This document shows, piece by piece, positions 9,614 to 18,402 of a stretch of DNA of 64,000 nt. Position numbers and translations under genes: made by a program. Under the pieces are notes generated by a model. The model saw only the letters and a list, made by a program, of their open reading frames with translations. It was not told the origin of the DNA and ran no database searches. This DNA comes from Fortiea sp. LEGE XX443 (GTDB lineage: Bacteria; Cyanobacteriota; Cyanobacteriia; Cyanobacteriales; Nostocaceae), in assembly GCF_015206815.1 (NCBI RefSeq), contig NZ_JADEXZ010000007.1, positions 59,762-123,761 on the forward strand. The letters are read 5' to 3'. Within the stretch, counting starts at the first letter, position 1. Each line of letters starts with the position of its first letter.

Positions 9614-10069
9614 ATGAGCAAAAGATTGAGAGTTAGCGTAATCCTGCTTGCAGCTTTAGGAAATTTTGCCTCGCCATTGATTGCTAGGGCTAATTTCGAT
9701 GGGAACCTCACTGTAGAAATTGATGGCTTTAAAAATACAGAGGGACAAGTCTGTGCCAGCATATTTGGTAGCAGTCAAGGATTTCCGGCCGATCGCGATC
9801 GTGTATTAGAGAGGCAGTGTACTAAAATTACCGACATGCCTGTAAAACTTACCTTTAATAAATTAAAAGTAGGTAACTACGCCGTAGCCGTAATGCACGA
9901 TGAAAATAATGACTTCACCGTTAATCGTACTGACCTAGGTTTTCCCCTTGAAGGCTTTGGATTTTCCCAAAACCCAGAAATTCGTGATAGAGCGCCTAAA
10001 TTTGATGAGGCCGCTGTTCTAGTTGTAGGTGCGAATACAGAAATCAAAATTCAGCTGCAATATTTATAA
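9614..10069 (+). CDS. Secreted DUF2141 protein
   Basis: A 151-residue protein with a signal peptide (residues 1-25, ending SPLIARA) and one DUF2141 domain: LTVEIDGFKNTEGQVCASIF, FNKLKVGNYAVAVMHDENN, and a C-terminal RDRAPKFDEAAVLV plus a strand-forming end. DUF2141 proteins are periplasmic or secreted beta-sandwich proteins of unknown function. Its stop overlaps the end of the convergent HEAT-repeat gene by six bases. Confidence 0.88.
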   Translation: MSKRLRVSVILLAALGNFASPLIARANFDGNLTVEIDGFKNTEGQVCASIFGSSQGFPADRDRVLERQCTKITDMPVKLTFNKLKVGNYAVAVMHDENNDFTVNRTDLGFPLEGFGFSQNPEIRDRAPKFDEAAVLVVGANTEIKIQLQYL

Positions 10070-11248
10070 GGCTGATTGTCCTGAATCTTGATTAATATCC
10101 TCTGGTAGATTTAGTTGAACTGGTAAGCCACGCATTTTCTTCATCTGAGTTAAAGCATACTTTGCTGTTGCCTGTACTTCTGCATCTGGGTCTTCTACTG
10201 CGTGGCCCAACATCTGGCTCATTTGTGCCATCATGTCATAGACACGAGTCAAGTCACGGATGGCATTTTGCCGTACTTGTGGACTCTCATCTTGCAAAGA
10301 GATTGCCAAAGCACGGTTGATGGGCTTAAGGGCGCGGGTACTAATTTCTGACAAAGCTGCCAAAATTAAACTGCGTTGTTGTGAATCAGCATCAATCATC
10401 AAGTCTACTAGAGGTTGAATTGCCCGCGAATCACCTTGCTGTCCTAAATCCCAAATCGCCTTGCGCCGCTTTGTTGAGTCGGCGCTGTGTAAATCTTTAA
10501 TTAATTCATCAACGATATTGAGTTTAGCCAAGCGAGAAGTTTTTTCTAGTGGTAATACTGTAGTCGCCAGTGATGATTTTGGTGTTTGTGTACTGGTTTC
10601 TGATGCGGGAGTTTCTTGGTTGATTGATGTGTTGTCTAATTCTGGTAACGCTGGTGTAACTGAGTTTTCATCGGCTGCACTCAAAGCCAGAAAACTAGAA
10701 TTTCGAGAGTGTTGTACTTGCTTAACTTGACGAAACCATTTTAATAAGAAAATAAGTGCGCCAATACTGCCAAAAAGTCCTAGTCCCAGTAATGACCACC
10801 AAATAAAGTCTTTTTGTTTTGGCCTGACTTTAGTGGTAGGTTGAATATCTGGGCTAGGTGAAGCCACAATTGGCGAGATAGGAAACTGATTTTTCAATAA
10901 CAAAGCTGCTTGTATACTTGCCTGAGTGGTTTGGTCAGCAATGCCATCTGTTCTTTTTAAATTTTTGGCTTTTTGAAATTGAGATACAGCACTTTGCGTA
11001 CTTGCGCCGTACTTTCCATCTAACGCCTGATTATAAAATCCTAAATCTTTCAATTTGGATTGTAATGTCTGCACATCCAGCCCTTGACTATTGGGTTTAA
11101 GAACAGCCTGTTTGCTTGGCTGCTGGGAATTGACTTGGGCAATTTTGAGGGACGTGGGGTTAGATGTGGCTGTACTTGGGTGATTAGGGTATAAACCTGG
11201 GCAAGTAAAACAGATAAATATCAGTACAGAGGAAGGACATAGCCTCAT
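10064..11248 (-). CDS. Peptidoglycan-binding and HEAT-repeat membrane protein
   Basis: A 394-residue protein with an N-terminal hydrophobic stretch and a PG_binding_1 domain at about residues 50-110 (LDVQTLQSKLKDLGFYNQ, LDGKYGASTQSAVSQFQKAK). A single membrane span lies at about 147-168 (WWSLLGLGLFGSIGALIFLL), and HEAT/PBS-lyase-like repeats occupy about 240-375 (KRRKAIWDLGQQGDSRAIQPLVDLM, PQVRQNAIRDL, AEVQATAKYALTQM). The wall-binding domain probably sits in the periplasm and the HEAT domain in the cytoplasm. The combination suggests a scaffold that ties envelope to cytoplasmic proteins; partners are unknown. Confidence 0.8.
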   Translation of the reverse strand: MRLCPSSVLIFICFTCPGLYPNHPSTATSNPTSLKIAQVNSQQPSKQAVLKPNSQGLDVQTLQSKLKDLGFYNQALDGKYGASTQSAVSQFQKAKNLKRTDGIADQTTQASIQAALLLKNQFPISPIVASPSPDIQPTTKVRPKQKDFIWWSLLGLGLFGSIGALIFLLKWFRQVKQVQHSRNSSFLALSAADENSVTPALPELDNTSINQETPASETSTQTPKSSLATTVLPLEKTSRLAKLNIVDELIKDLHSADSTKRRKAIWDLGQQGDSRAIQPLVDLMIDADSQQRSLILAALSEISTRALKPINRALAISLQDESPQVRQNAIRDLTRVYDMMAQMSQMLGHAVEDPDAEVQATAKYALTQMKKMRGLPVQLNLPEDINQDSGQSAL

Positions 11249-11623
11249 ATTGCAAGTTTCAGCCTGAACGTGCTTTTGAAGTTATCCATATCACAGTAGC
11301 ACAAACAACGTAAAACCAGCACTTCCAGCTTTCGAGTTAGCTTTTATGCTCATTTGATGTTTGGGAGTGATATGTAAGTATAAATTGATGCACAATGTTG
11401 ATGCTCAATAAATTCTCACTTTATATTACCCCGTTCTCTATTAATCCTATACTCTTCTGGGCGATCGCTCGATAAGTTAGCTCACTCATGCAAATCCCTG
11501 ATCTGACCAAAACTAGGGTGTAGGGTGTGGGGTGTAGTGAAAAATTAGCACCGAACTAAATATAAAACCAAGTGGAATTGTGGGCGTATCCCAATACCCA
11601 ACACCCTTCTTTTTGACAGACAA
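11249..11623. other. Intergenic region with heptamer repeats
   Basis: No gene is seen. Around 11515-11540 a GGGTGTA/GGGTGTG heptamer is repeated about three times. One HIP1 octamer is at about 11461. The region separates two minus-strand genes. Confidence 0.45.
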
Positions 11624-11725
11624 TCAAAACTCCTGCTCTTCTTCATAAAACCAAATTTCTGCTAACAAAGACAAGCCAATAAGCCAAACGAAGCAGAAAA
11701 CAAAGAACCAAAATACTCCCATCAT
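11624..11725 (-). CDS. 33-residue single-span membrane protein
   Basis: Reading down from the ATG at 11725 gives MMGVFWFFVFCFVWLIGLSL, then residues LAEIWFYEEEQEF, then TGA. The first 24 or so residues are almost entirely hydrophobic and aromatic and would span the membrane once; the tail is acidic. A strong GGAGG ribosome site lies eight bases before the start, which is the main reason to believe the gene. I do not recognise the protein. Size and topology resemble small subunits of membrane complexes (photosynthetic, NDH-1 or oxidase), but no sequence match is claimed. Confidence 0.6.
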   Translation of the reverse strand: MMGVFWFFVFCFVWLIGLSLLAEIWFYEEEQEF

Positions 11726-12013
11726 GGTTATTTCCTCCAAAGGGAATAGGTAAGAGATTCGGTTGCAAATTATTTAGGATATCAATAGAAAATTTGATCC
11801 TGTTTGATATCTTTAATCATGAGTAAATTATCACTTGAAACTTAGCTCAGGATATAAGTTATTTATAAAAATAAATTTTAGTAGTTGAAATATTAAGTAG
11901 TGCAAAATTTCCTTAGGCAGACTCTAGCATCTCTGCGCTAGACTAGAAGTATTAGGATAGTAATCTCTGGCAGTAAATTCTATAAGTAGTCAATTTTGAA
12001 CACTCCAGGGAAA

Positions 12014-12352
12014 ATGTCTCAAGAGCATGACGAATTGTTTCAAATTCAGCAGATATCTAACCTCAAACCACGACATTTTGCTGATTTAATTAGGGCTGCA
12101 CAATTAATTTTTGATCCGGCTGCGGGAATTGTAGGAAGTCATATAATAGTAGACTGGCAAGAATTTGGTATTCCTTGTGACGTAGAGGAAAATCTCAAAT
12201 CACTTGGTCAGCAATATCGATATGCGAATCCTGATATTCCAGGTGTAATTATTTGGAGCCAATTAACTCCAGCTACTCGTAATTGGTTCATCAAAAATAA
12301 AGATGAATTGTGGAAGTTTGAGGAAGCTTTTCCACCGTTGGATGAAGACTAA
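12014..12352 (+). CDS. Conserved-looking hypothetical protein (112 aa)
   Basis: An acidic, soluble protein of 112 residues starting MSQEHDELFQ and ending EEAFPPLDED. ATG 12014 with CAGGG before it is preferred over a TTG six codons upstream. No domain was recognised. Two regions look structured: LKPRHFADLIRAAQLIFDPAAG and GVIIWSQLTPATRNWFIKN. Codon use looks like that of its neighbours. It stands alone, 250 bp before the AbrB-like gene. Confidence 0.6.
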   Translation: MSQEHDELFQIQQISNLKPRHFADLIRAAQLIFDPAAGIVGSHIIVDWQEFGIPCDVEENLKSLGQQYRYANPDIPGVIIWSQLTPATRNWFIKNKDELWKFEEAFPPLDED

Positions 12353-12602
12353 TGATTATCTGCTGTCGCTCAAATCCAAAATAACTCGAAAAGACAATAA
12401 ATGGTGAAAACCTGCTAGTTTCTACCATTTATTGTCTTAATAAGAAAATATTCAGTGGTAATCAGGATTAAAGCTATGTTTAAATTTTATTAAGATTGTT
12501 TTTATGTTATTGCCTTTGTACATCGAATTAAAAAGTTGAAAGTATTTGGCGATCGCATTAATTCAAGAGTATAGCGAAATTTAATTTAAAAACCCTGTAT
12601 CA

Positions 12603-13769
12603 ATGAATCACAGCATCAGTGTTGTTCCCACTCAGGAGGAACCCTTTCATAAAAATATTCTTGTTGCTAAACCACTAATTGTCTTGGGTTTAGAAATGCT
12701 ACTAGCATTACTACTGAGTTTAGCTTTGGTAAAGTTTCATATTAGCGGTATTGCTTGGATATTTGGTGGTATCGCCGCGGGTACACTCATACTCCAAGGA
12801 TGTCGCATCTTATACAGATACACTCCCAAACCTAACCGAATTGCGAGAAAAGTCGGGATGGGATTTGTTGGACTGACTGTTGGTTTATCTAATAGCAATA
12901 GCGACCTTATTAGTTTAGCTTCTGGGATTCCAATATTTATTATTCTCACCTTTTTTCTATTATTGTGTGGCAGTTGCATTGGCTATATTTACTCCCGATT
13001 GAGCAAAACCAACTTATTAACGGCGATGCTGGCGACAGTTCCCGGTGGCGTGGGAGTGATGTCATCTATTGCGGCTGATTACGATAAAAATGTTACCTTG
13101 GTAGCTTTAGTTCAGGCGATTCGGGTTACTTGTGTAGTTCTGCTGATTCCTTTCATTGCTAGAACAGCGGTTGGTAGTTACTGGAATTCGCCAATACTTC
13201 CAGTGAAACAGGCGTTGCTGAGTTTGGAACCTTCGCAACTCGGACTGTTGTTGGTATCGCTGCTAATTACTGGATTGATAATTTACTTGGCTATTTTCTT
13301 TAAAATTCCAGCAGGTGATTTTTTTGGTGCGTTGTTGCTTGGTATATTTTTTAACTCTTTACTAAATTGGCTACCTTTTATAGGAGAGATTCATCTGAGT
13401 CCGCAACCATTGATTAATATAGTAGGTCAAATGCTTTTGGGAATTACCATAGGGGAATATTGGGGAGAAAAACCCGCCTTTGGGAAACGAACTGTAGGTT
13501 GCGCTTTGCTTTCTGTAGCCTTGACTTTAGTTGCGGGCGCGATCGCTGCTATGCTGGCTATGCAATTAACTTCTTGGGACTGGTTAACTTGTCTGTTGGT
13601 TACAGCACCAGGCGGTTCCGCAGAAATGATCTTGGTTTCCCTGGCGTTGGATCATAATGTGGAAATTGTCACTACAGGACATTTAGTACGACTCATTGCT
13701 ATCAACAGTTCCTTACCACTTTGGTTATTCTTATTTCGCCGTCTTGATAGTCAACTGAATGAAGTGTGA
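12603..13769 (+). CDS. AbrB-family membrane protein
   Basis: A 388-residue, strongly hydrophobic protein with about ten to twelve predicted spans, belonging to the membrane AbrB family (duplicated domain; some members carry the misleading name ammonia monooxygenase or are called transcriptional regulators). Typical elements are the two internal repeats around ATVPGGVGVMSSIAADY and VTAPGGSAEMILVSLALDHN, where the shared PGG motif marks the repeated unit. It is probably a transporter of unknown substrate. A heptamer repeat starts right over its stop codon. Confidence 0.8.
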   Translation: MNHSISVVPTQEEPFHKNILVAKPLIVLGLEMLLALLLSLALVKFHISGIAWIFGGIAAGTLILQGCRILYRYTPKPNRIARKVGMGFVGLTVGLSNSNSDLISLASGIPIFIILTFFLLLCGSCIGYIYSRLSKTNLLTAMLATVPGGVGVMSSIAADYDKNVTLVALVQAIRVTCVVLLIPFIARTAVGSYWNSPILPVKQALLSLEPSQLGLLLVSLLITGLIIYLAIFFKIPAGDFFGALLLGIFFNSLLNWLPFIGEIHLSPQPLINIVGQMLLGITIGEYWGEKPAFGKRTVGCALLSVALTLVAGAIAAMLAMQLTSWDWLTCLLVTAPGGSAEMILVSLALDHNVEIVTTGHLVRLIAINSSLPLWLFLFRRLDSQLNEV

Positions 13770-13798
13770 AGTATGAAGTATGAAGTGTAAAGTGTGAA
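13760..13798 (+). repeat. Heptamer tandem repeat overlapping the AbrB stop codon
   Basis: Five to six copies of TGAAGTG/TGAAGTA/TAAAGTG in a row. The first copy supplies the last codons and TGA stop of the AbrB-like gene. This is the STRR type of repeat known from heterocystous cyanobacteria. Confidence 0.7.
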
Positions 13799-13818
13799 AT
13801 TTTTACTTCTACTTTTAC

Positions 13819-13852
13819 AAAAAAAAACCTCGGTTGTTGTTTAAACCGAGGT
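13819..13852 (-). terminator. Intrinsic terminator of the candidate sRNA
   Basis: A perfect nine-base stem ACCTCGGTT/AACCGAGGT (13827-13835 with 13844-13852), eight-base loop, followed on the minus strand by a run of eight to nine T (A run at 13819-13827 on plus). The T run is only on the minus-strand side, so it serves minus-strand transcripts. Confidence 0.75.
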
Positions 13853-13991
13853 GATTAGGAGAAGTCCAAATGTTGATGGGAGATACCAAAATCTGTTGTT
13901 TTTAAGTAACTGCAAAAGATATCAAATTTTGACAATATCCTTTCAGTTAGCAGCAGTGTTTTTAATTTGTTTTTTCATTTATTAATTTATG
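13819..13991 (-). ncRNA. Candidate orphan small RNA, about 170 nt
   Basis: A promoter at 13998-14026 and an intrinsic terminator at 13819-13852, both on the minus strand, define a transcript of about 170 nt. It contains no credible gene; the only ATG-initiated frame with a start near the 5' end is 11 codons (MKKQIKNTAAN) without a clear ribosome site. Before the terminator hairpin lies a pyrimidine-rich, C-rich single-stranded-looking stretch (TATCTCCC and GACTTCTCC), which could pair with ribosome-binding sites of target mRNAs. I could not match it to a named cyanobacterial sRNA. It could alternatively be a leftover leader. Confidence 0.6.
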
Positions 13992-13997
13992 TAAATG

Positions 13998-14026
13998 AGT
14001 GTAACGAAATTGTTACGCCAAGTCAA
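13998..14026 (-). promoter_or_regulatory. Sigma-70-type promoter with internal inverted repeat
   Basis: On the minus strand TTGACT (14021-14026) is followed after exactly 17 bases by TACACT (13998-14003), close to consensus. Between and overlapping them is GTAAC-N6-GTTAC (14001-14016), an inverted repeat in a classic repressor position. It is not the NtcA form GTA-N8-TAC, because the outer triplets are ten bases apart. Confidence 0.65.
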
Positions 14027-14075
14027 CACAGATTGACATACAAAAACAAATAACAGTAATAAGAAAAATTTATCA

Positions 14076-14095
14076 AGACGCGATATATCGCGTCT
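14076..14095. repeat. Perfect 20-bp palindrome after the DUF1400 gene
   Basis: AGACGCGATATATCGCGTCT is fully self-complementary and sits seven bases after the minus-strand stop at 14102. Palindromes of this sequence type are scattered between genes in Nostoc-like genomes. It may help end the transcript but lacks a T run. Confidence 0.6.
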
Positions 14096-14101
14096 CTACT
14101 A

Positions 14102-15760
14102 TTATTTTTTTACATATTCATTCACTACGTTTAGAGCTTCAGAAGGAATTTCCGTTATCAGGCGAAAGGGAAATGCTTGTGTTGAAGCAGCTATCGCATA
14201 ATTTGGAGTTAAAAACACACTATATTTTTGAGCTTCTGGTGTTTGCTGTGCAGCCATTGCTAAGACTATCACTTTGACAAATTTGCGAACATCTGCGGCT
14301 TGTTCTCCAACAATTTCACCACCACTAAAAGGTGTATTTGCTTGTCCTGCCTGATCTAGAGTAGCGCTTGGGTCTTTTACACTGAGATGAGTACCCCCAA
14401 GTATACCAACCAACCATTTAGGCGCAGGAATTTTTTGAAATCCAACAATTTGTTCAGTTAAAGCTGGAGTTGTTTTATCTGCGGAACTAGCCAATATCAT
14501 AGTTGGAACTTGCACTTTAGTTAAACCAGTGTCGCCAAACATCAAAGAACTTGTAGGATTAAGAGCGATCGCCTGTTTAATTCGAGCATCTCGTAGTTGA
14601 TAGCTGTTTTCTGGTAAATCTTGAGCAACGCACTGAGCAGCTTCTCCCAAACTCAACACAGCCAAATTATTCTTACAACGTTGTTTGAGTTTATCAAATT
14701 GTAACTCACCACCAGCCAGCGCTAAAGTTGTACCGCCACCAAAAGAATAACCAAGCATCATCACATTATCAGTTGCTAGTTTCCCTGCTAAAGGGTTGTT
14801 AGCAGTTTGGTTAATTTTCGTAAGTTGATCTAAAGCAAAACTAATATCTTTGGGACGATCTAAAAATTCCTGCGGCTTGAGAAGTTTATTTTTGCCTTGT
14901 AAACCTGAATCAATATTTGTCTGGTTACTACCAGGATGTTCTACAGCTACAAACACATAACCGTGAGATGCTAGGTGTTCTGCAAGGTAGTGTAAATCAG
15001 TGCGAACAGAACCTAAACCGTGAGAATAAACAATTATTGGTTTATCAGCCGTCGCAGCTGTTGACGAGTAAATATCAACGGGAATATTGCGGTTGCGTTG
15101 TGGGTCATTCCAATTTAACTTGAGGACTTGTACTTGTGCTGTACCTGGTTGACTGGGGTCAAATGGTAAAGAAACTTGTAGCGATTGTTGATTAAGTTGA
15201 GGCGCGATCGCTAACATAAATTGTTGAGTCCGCCAAAACGCTGTATTGAAATTCCTAGCAAGTTTAAAAGTTTGTGGTAGATTGATTTCTAAGCGTTGAC
15301 TAGGATAAGCAGCAATAAAGCTGAGTAGCGAAAGACCTTCAGGCGCAGTCGAACCTAACACTAATCCGGCTCTAATTGCTTGTACACCAGCTTTATCCTT
15401 ACGTACAACAGCTGTTGAAAAATCGTTGAGAATTGTTGTACCAATCTGGGTATTGAGTAACCTATTAATAGTGACAACATTCAACGATAGTGGCATTTTC
15501 AGCGTATTTACTAAGAAGCGGCGCTGTTGTGTAGATAATCTTCGCCCATAAAGCTCAAACCCGCCAGGAAAATCCCCAAGTTCTGCGGCTTTTTGTAACT
15601 CAGCTAAAGAAACAGATTCTGCCAACAAACCATAACGCAACACAACTGTGTCAGCTGCCGTTGCAGTAGTATTTATACTTAAATACTTTGTACAAGCGAT
15701 CGCACAAAAGCAACCTGCCAATAAATTTACAGCTTTCCAACTTATTCCCATAAAAATCAT
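14102..15760 (-). CDS. Secreted alpha/beta hydrolase with DUF1400 domain
   Basis: A 552-residue protein with a signal-like N-terminus (residues 1-35), a DUF1400 domain at about 36-200 (VVLRYGLLAESVSLAELQ, GFELYGRRLSTQQRRFL, AIRAGLVLGSTAPEGLSLLSFIAAYP) and an alpha/beta hydrolase of dienelactone-hydrolase type. Catalytic motifs: IVYSHGLGS (oxyanion region), MLGYSFGGGTTLAL with the nucleophile Ser, and GILGGTHLSV with the likely His. The DUF1400 fusion is a cyanobacterial speciality. Substrate unknown; probably a periplasmic esterase or lipase-like enzyme. A palindrome follows the stop, and a 21-bp tandem repeat lies upstream. Confidence 0.87.
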   Translation of the reverse strand: MIFMGISWKAVNLLAGCFCAIACTKYLSINTTATAADTVVLRYGLLAESVSLAELQKAAELGDFPGGFELYGRRLSTQQRRFLVNTLKMPLSLNVVTINRLLNTQIGTTILNDFSTAVVRKDKAGVQAIRAGLVLGSTAPEGLSLLSFIAAYPSQRLEINLPQTFKLARNFNTAFWRTQQFMLAIAPQLNQQSLQVSLPFDPSQPGTAQVQVLKLNWNDPQRNRNIPVDIYSSTAATADKPIIVYSHGLGSVRTDLHYLAEHLASHGYVFVAVEHPGSNQTNIDSGLQGKNKLLKPQEFLDRPKDISFALDQLTKINQTANNPLAGKLATDNVMMLGYSFGGGTTLALAGGELQFDKLKQRCKNNLAVLSLGEAAQCVAQDLPENSYQLRDARIKQAIALNPTSSLMFGDTGLTKVQVPTMILASSADKTTPALTEQIVGFQKIPAPKWLVGILGGTHLSVKDPSATLDQAGQANTPFSGGEIVGEQAADVRKFVKVIVLAMAAQQTPEAQKYSVFLTPNYAIAASTQAFPFRLITEIPSEALNVVNEYVKK

Positions 15761-15850
15761 CGTTAATGAACCCTGACGGGAATATAACGGATATTTTGGG
15801 ATTTGACGAATTTAGAGCTTAGGCAAAATGGTTAATAGTGCAAAACTTGC

Positions 15851-15950
15851 TGTCGTTAGGAAACAGTTTGATGTCGTTAAGAAACAGTTTGATGTCGTTA
15901 GGAAACAGTTTGATGTCGTTAGGAAACGGTTCGATGTCGTTAGGACACAC
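15851..15950. repeat. 21-bp tandem repeat, 4.8 copies
   Basis: The unit TGTCGTTAGGAAACAGTTTGA repeats head to tail at 15851, 15872, 15893, 15914 and partly 15935, with a few substitutions. It lies between the stop of the M28 peptidase gene and the start of the DUF1400 hydrolase gene. There is no unique spacer between copies, so it is a minisatellite, not a CRISPR. Confidence 0.9.
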
Positions 15951-15961
15951 TCCATTTAATC

Positions 15962-16990
15962 TCAAAGAGAAGGTTGAGTTGCTAAACTATCACTTTTTTC
16001 TAACAAGGCAGTGGTAGCATTAACTACAATCTGGGCTGCACCTGCAAAAAACGATCGCTCAATAGTACTCGGCTGATCACTAGATTGATGATAATGAGGA
16101 GTACGCAGATTAGCTGTATCTGTCACTAAAACTGCACCTATTCCTTGATACCAAAACGGCGCATGATCACTACGGAGGGTGTCAGGCGTCAGTAACCCTT
16201 TTAAAGGAATCGGTACTGTGAGAACGGACGGTAAATTAGCTGAGTTTTGAAAAGCACCCAGCAAAGGTAAATGTTCCGTATCACCTACAACTGCTAAAAA
16301 ATCACCTTTCTCACTGGGTGGTGTCACAGGTAAACCCTGTGGATATTGTTGACAGCCAGCCGTGTAGCAAGCATAACCAACCATGTCCATGACAATTACA
16401 CCGCGCAAATTTTCCAAGCGTTTCTTTTTGGAGACAAAAGCTTGACTACCTAAAAGTCCTGCTTCTTCTTTGTCAAAAAAAGCTAATTGCAAAGTTCGTG
16501 GTGTGGGTTGTGAACCAAGGAGTCGGGCAATTTCCAGTGCCACAGCTACCCCACTAGCATTATCATCAGCACCAGGAGAGCGCGCGACAGTATCGTAATG
16601 TGCGCCGACAAGAATTGCACCTGCTTTTTTGTCAGTACCTAAACGTTCGGCAAAGATATTCACACCGTCAGCAAATTTTTCTAGTCGTGGTTTCCAGCCA
16701 AATTTTCTTAATTCAGTTGTGATATATGTACGAGTACGCGATCGCTCTGCTGTTGTATAACGTTGAAAATTCAACTTTTGAATGTGGGCAAGTAAATTCT
16801 CAGCAGAAACTTGCGGTGTAATTTTCGGTACTGGAGACTCTGGCTTTGGTGCAGTGTTTTCTGTTGTGACTCTTTCCACAATTGCTGGTGAAGGACGCTG
16901 TGGAAAAAAAATGTTAAACGCATCGCTCTTACTACCTATGATGGCCACTACCAGCAGCGCCAACAGCCCTAGCCAAATCCGTTTTTTCAT
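15962..16990 (-). CDS. M28-family zinc peptidase
   Basis: A 342-residue exported aminopeptidase-like protein. An N-terminal hydrophobic segment (residues 5-24) is a signal or anchor. The zinc ligands of family M28 are visible in order: VGAHYDTV (His), DDNASG (bridging Asp), DKEEAGLLGS (catalytic and ligand Glu), VMDMVGY (Asp) and TPHYHQSSD (His). It probably trims peptides outside the cytoplasmic membrane. Start codon ATG at 16990. The gene is followed by a tandem repeat. Confidence 0.9.
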   Translation of the reverse strand: MKKRIWLGLLALLVVAIIGSKSDAFNIFFPQRPSPAIVERVTTENTAPKPESPVPKITPQVSAENLLAHIQKLNFQRYTTAERSRTRTYITTELRKFGWKPRLEKFADGVNIFAERLGTDKKAGAILVGAHYDTVARSPGADDNASGVAVALEIARLLGSQPTPRTLQLAFFDKEEAGLLGSQAFVSKKKRLENLRGVIVMDMVGYACYTAGCQQYPQGLPVTPPSEKGDFLAVVGDTEHLPLLGAFQNSANLPSVLTVPIPLKGLLTPDTLRSDHAPFWYQGIGAVLVTDTANLRTPHYHQSSDQPSTIERSFFAGAAQIVVNATTALLEKSDSLATQPSL

Positions 16991-17174
16991 AGATTGAACC
17001 TTGCCTTTCAGACCTAGAGTAACGCAAACCCAAAGTTTGACGGCTTGTCTTTTGACAGAGGCTCAAATTTAACCTATTGTTCCATATTGGGAAGGTTCTG
17101 TGCCATTTGTTATTATTTTTTACTCCCATCATTTCCCTTTTTATGCGTAATCCTGCCTTCTGCTTCCTAGGAAT

Positions 17175-18362
17175 ATGTTGGATTTATTACTAATTGCGAT
17201 CGTTGGATTCCTGGGCAGTTTTGGGCATTGCTTTGGGATGTGTGGCCCTTTAACAGTGGCGTTTTCACTGTCTGGTAAAGGTGAAGGACAAAAATCCCCT
17301 TGGCAACAGCAATTAAAATTTCACTTTTTGCTGAATCTAGGACGAATGTTAAGCTATGCCCTGGTTGGTGCTGGTATTGGGGCTTTGGGTTCAATATTAT
17401 TTCAAGGTGGACAACTAGCGGGGATTGGCAGTGATTTTCGCCGCTTTATGGCAATTATTACTGGAGTAATGCTGATTTGGTTTGGGCTAGGACAAATTAA
17501 ACCAAACTGGTTGCCACACATTCCTGTATTACACCCTTTACTAAAAAGCAGTTTACACGATCGCCTGAGTGCGGGAATGGTTAAACTTTCCTCTCAAACA
17601 AAATGGTGGACACCAATATTTTTGGGCATGACTTGGGGTTTAATGCCTTGTGGTTTTTTGTATGCTGCTCAGATTAAAGCCGCAGAAACTAGTAATCTCT
17701 GGATGGGTGCAGCAACAATGCTGGCTTTTGGTTCGGGAACTTTACCCACAATGCTGGGGGTTGGTGTTTCTACTTCTTTAATTAGTAAAAATCGGCGCAG
17801 TCAATTATTTCGCTTAGGCGGTTGGGTAACACTGGCTATTGGCGCGATTACCTTATTGCGGACTGGTGACACAATGGTAGATTACACCGGACACGCCGCT
17901 TTATGCTTGTTGATGTTAGCGCTGATTGCTCGCCCTATTAGCAACCTGTGGGCTGCACCCATGCGTTACCGTCGGGCTTTAGGGGTGGGAGCTTTTGTAC
18001 TATCTGTGGTTCACACCACCCACATGATTGAACATTCCCTACAATGGAATTTTGCCGCTTTTTGGTTTTTTCCGGCAGAATTTCGCTGGGGTATGACTGC
18101 GGGTGCTGTAGCATTGATATTGATGACCCCCGCTGCTTTAACTAGTTGGGAATCGTTGCAGAAATCTTGGGGTAAGCGTTGGCGACAAATTCACTTATTA
18201 ACTGTGCCAGCTTTACTCTTCAGTGCCTTTCATGCGGTGTTGATTGGTTCCCATTACCTGGGTTCTTTAGAATCAACTTGGGGGAATAAGTTAGCAACAT
18301 TACTGCTGGGAATTGCCACCCTCGGCGTATTACTGTTGCGTTGGACAAAACCCTTGTCATAG
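17175..18362 (+). CDS. UreH/TauE-SafE-like polytopic membrane protein
   Basis: A 395-residue protein whose first 230 residues match the cysteine-containing UreH-type branch of the TauE/SafE superfamily: GHCFGMCGPLTVAFSL near the N-terminus and the inverted-repeat partner WGLMPCGFLYAAQI. Proteins of this type are linked to metal (Ni, Cu) or sulfur-compound export and to cytochrome oxidase maturation. The C-terminal 150 residues add more hydrophobic spans with conserved His (VVHTTHMIEHSLQW, FSAFHAVLIGSHYLG). The secreted-protein gene 40 bp downstream is probably in the same operon. Substrate not determined. Confidence 0.78.
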   Translation: MLDLLLIAIVGFLGSFGHCFGMCGPLTVAFSLSGKGEGQKSPWQQQLKFHFLLNLGRMLSYALVGAGIGALGSILFQGGQLAGIGSDFRRFMAIITGVMLIWFGLGQIKPNWLPHIPVLHPLLKSSLHDRLSAGMVKLSSQTKWWTPIFLGMTWGLMPCGFLYAAQIKAAETSNLWMGAATMLAFGSGTLPTMLGVGVSTSLISKNRRSQLFRLGGWVTLAIGAITLLRTGDTMVDYTGHAALCLLMLALIARPISNLWAAPMRYRRALGVGAFVLSVVHTTHMIEHSLQWNFAAFWFFPAEFRWGMTAGAVALILMTPAALTSWESLQKSWGKRWRQIHLLTVPALLFSAFHAVLIGSHYLGSLESTWGNKLATLLLGIATLGVLLLRWTKPLS

Positions 18363-18402
18363 GTATCGCATTTTTGGTCAAAGTTAACCAGAGAAAAGTT
18401 TT

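Noticed and set aside
14001..14016. NtcA binding site
   Set aside because: The GTA and TAC triplets are ten bases apart instead of eight.
15851..15950. CRISPR array
   Set aside because: Repeats are contiguous with no spacers and no cas genes are near.
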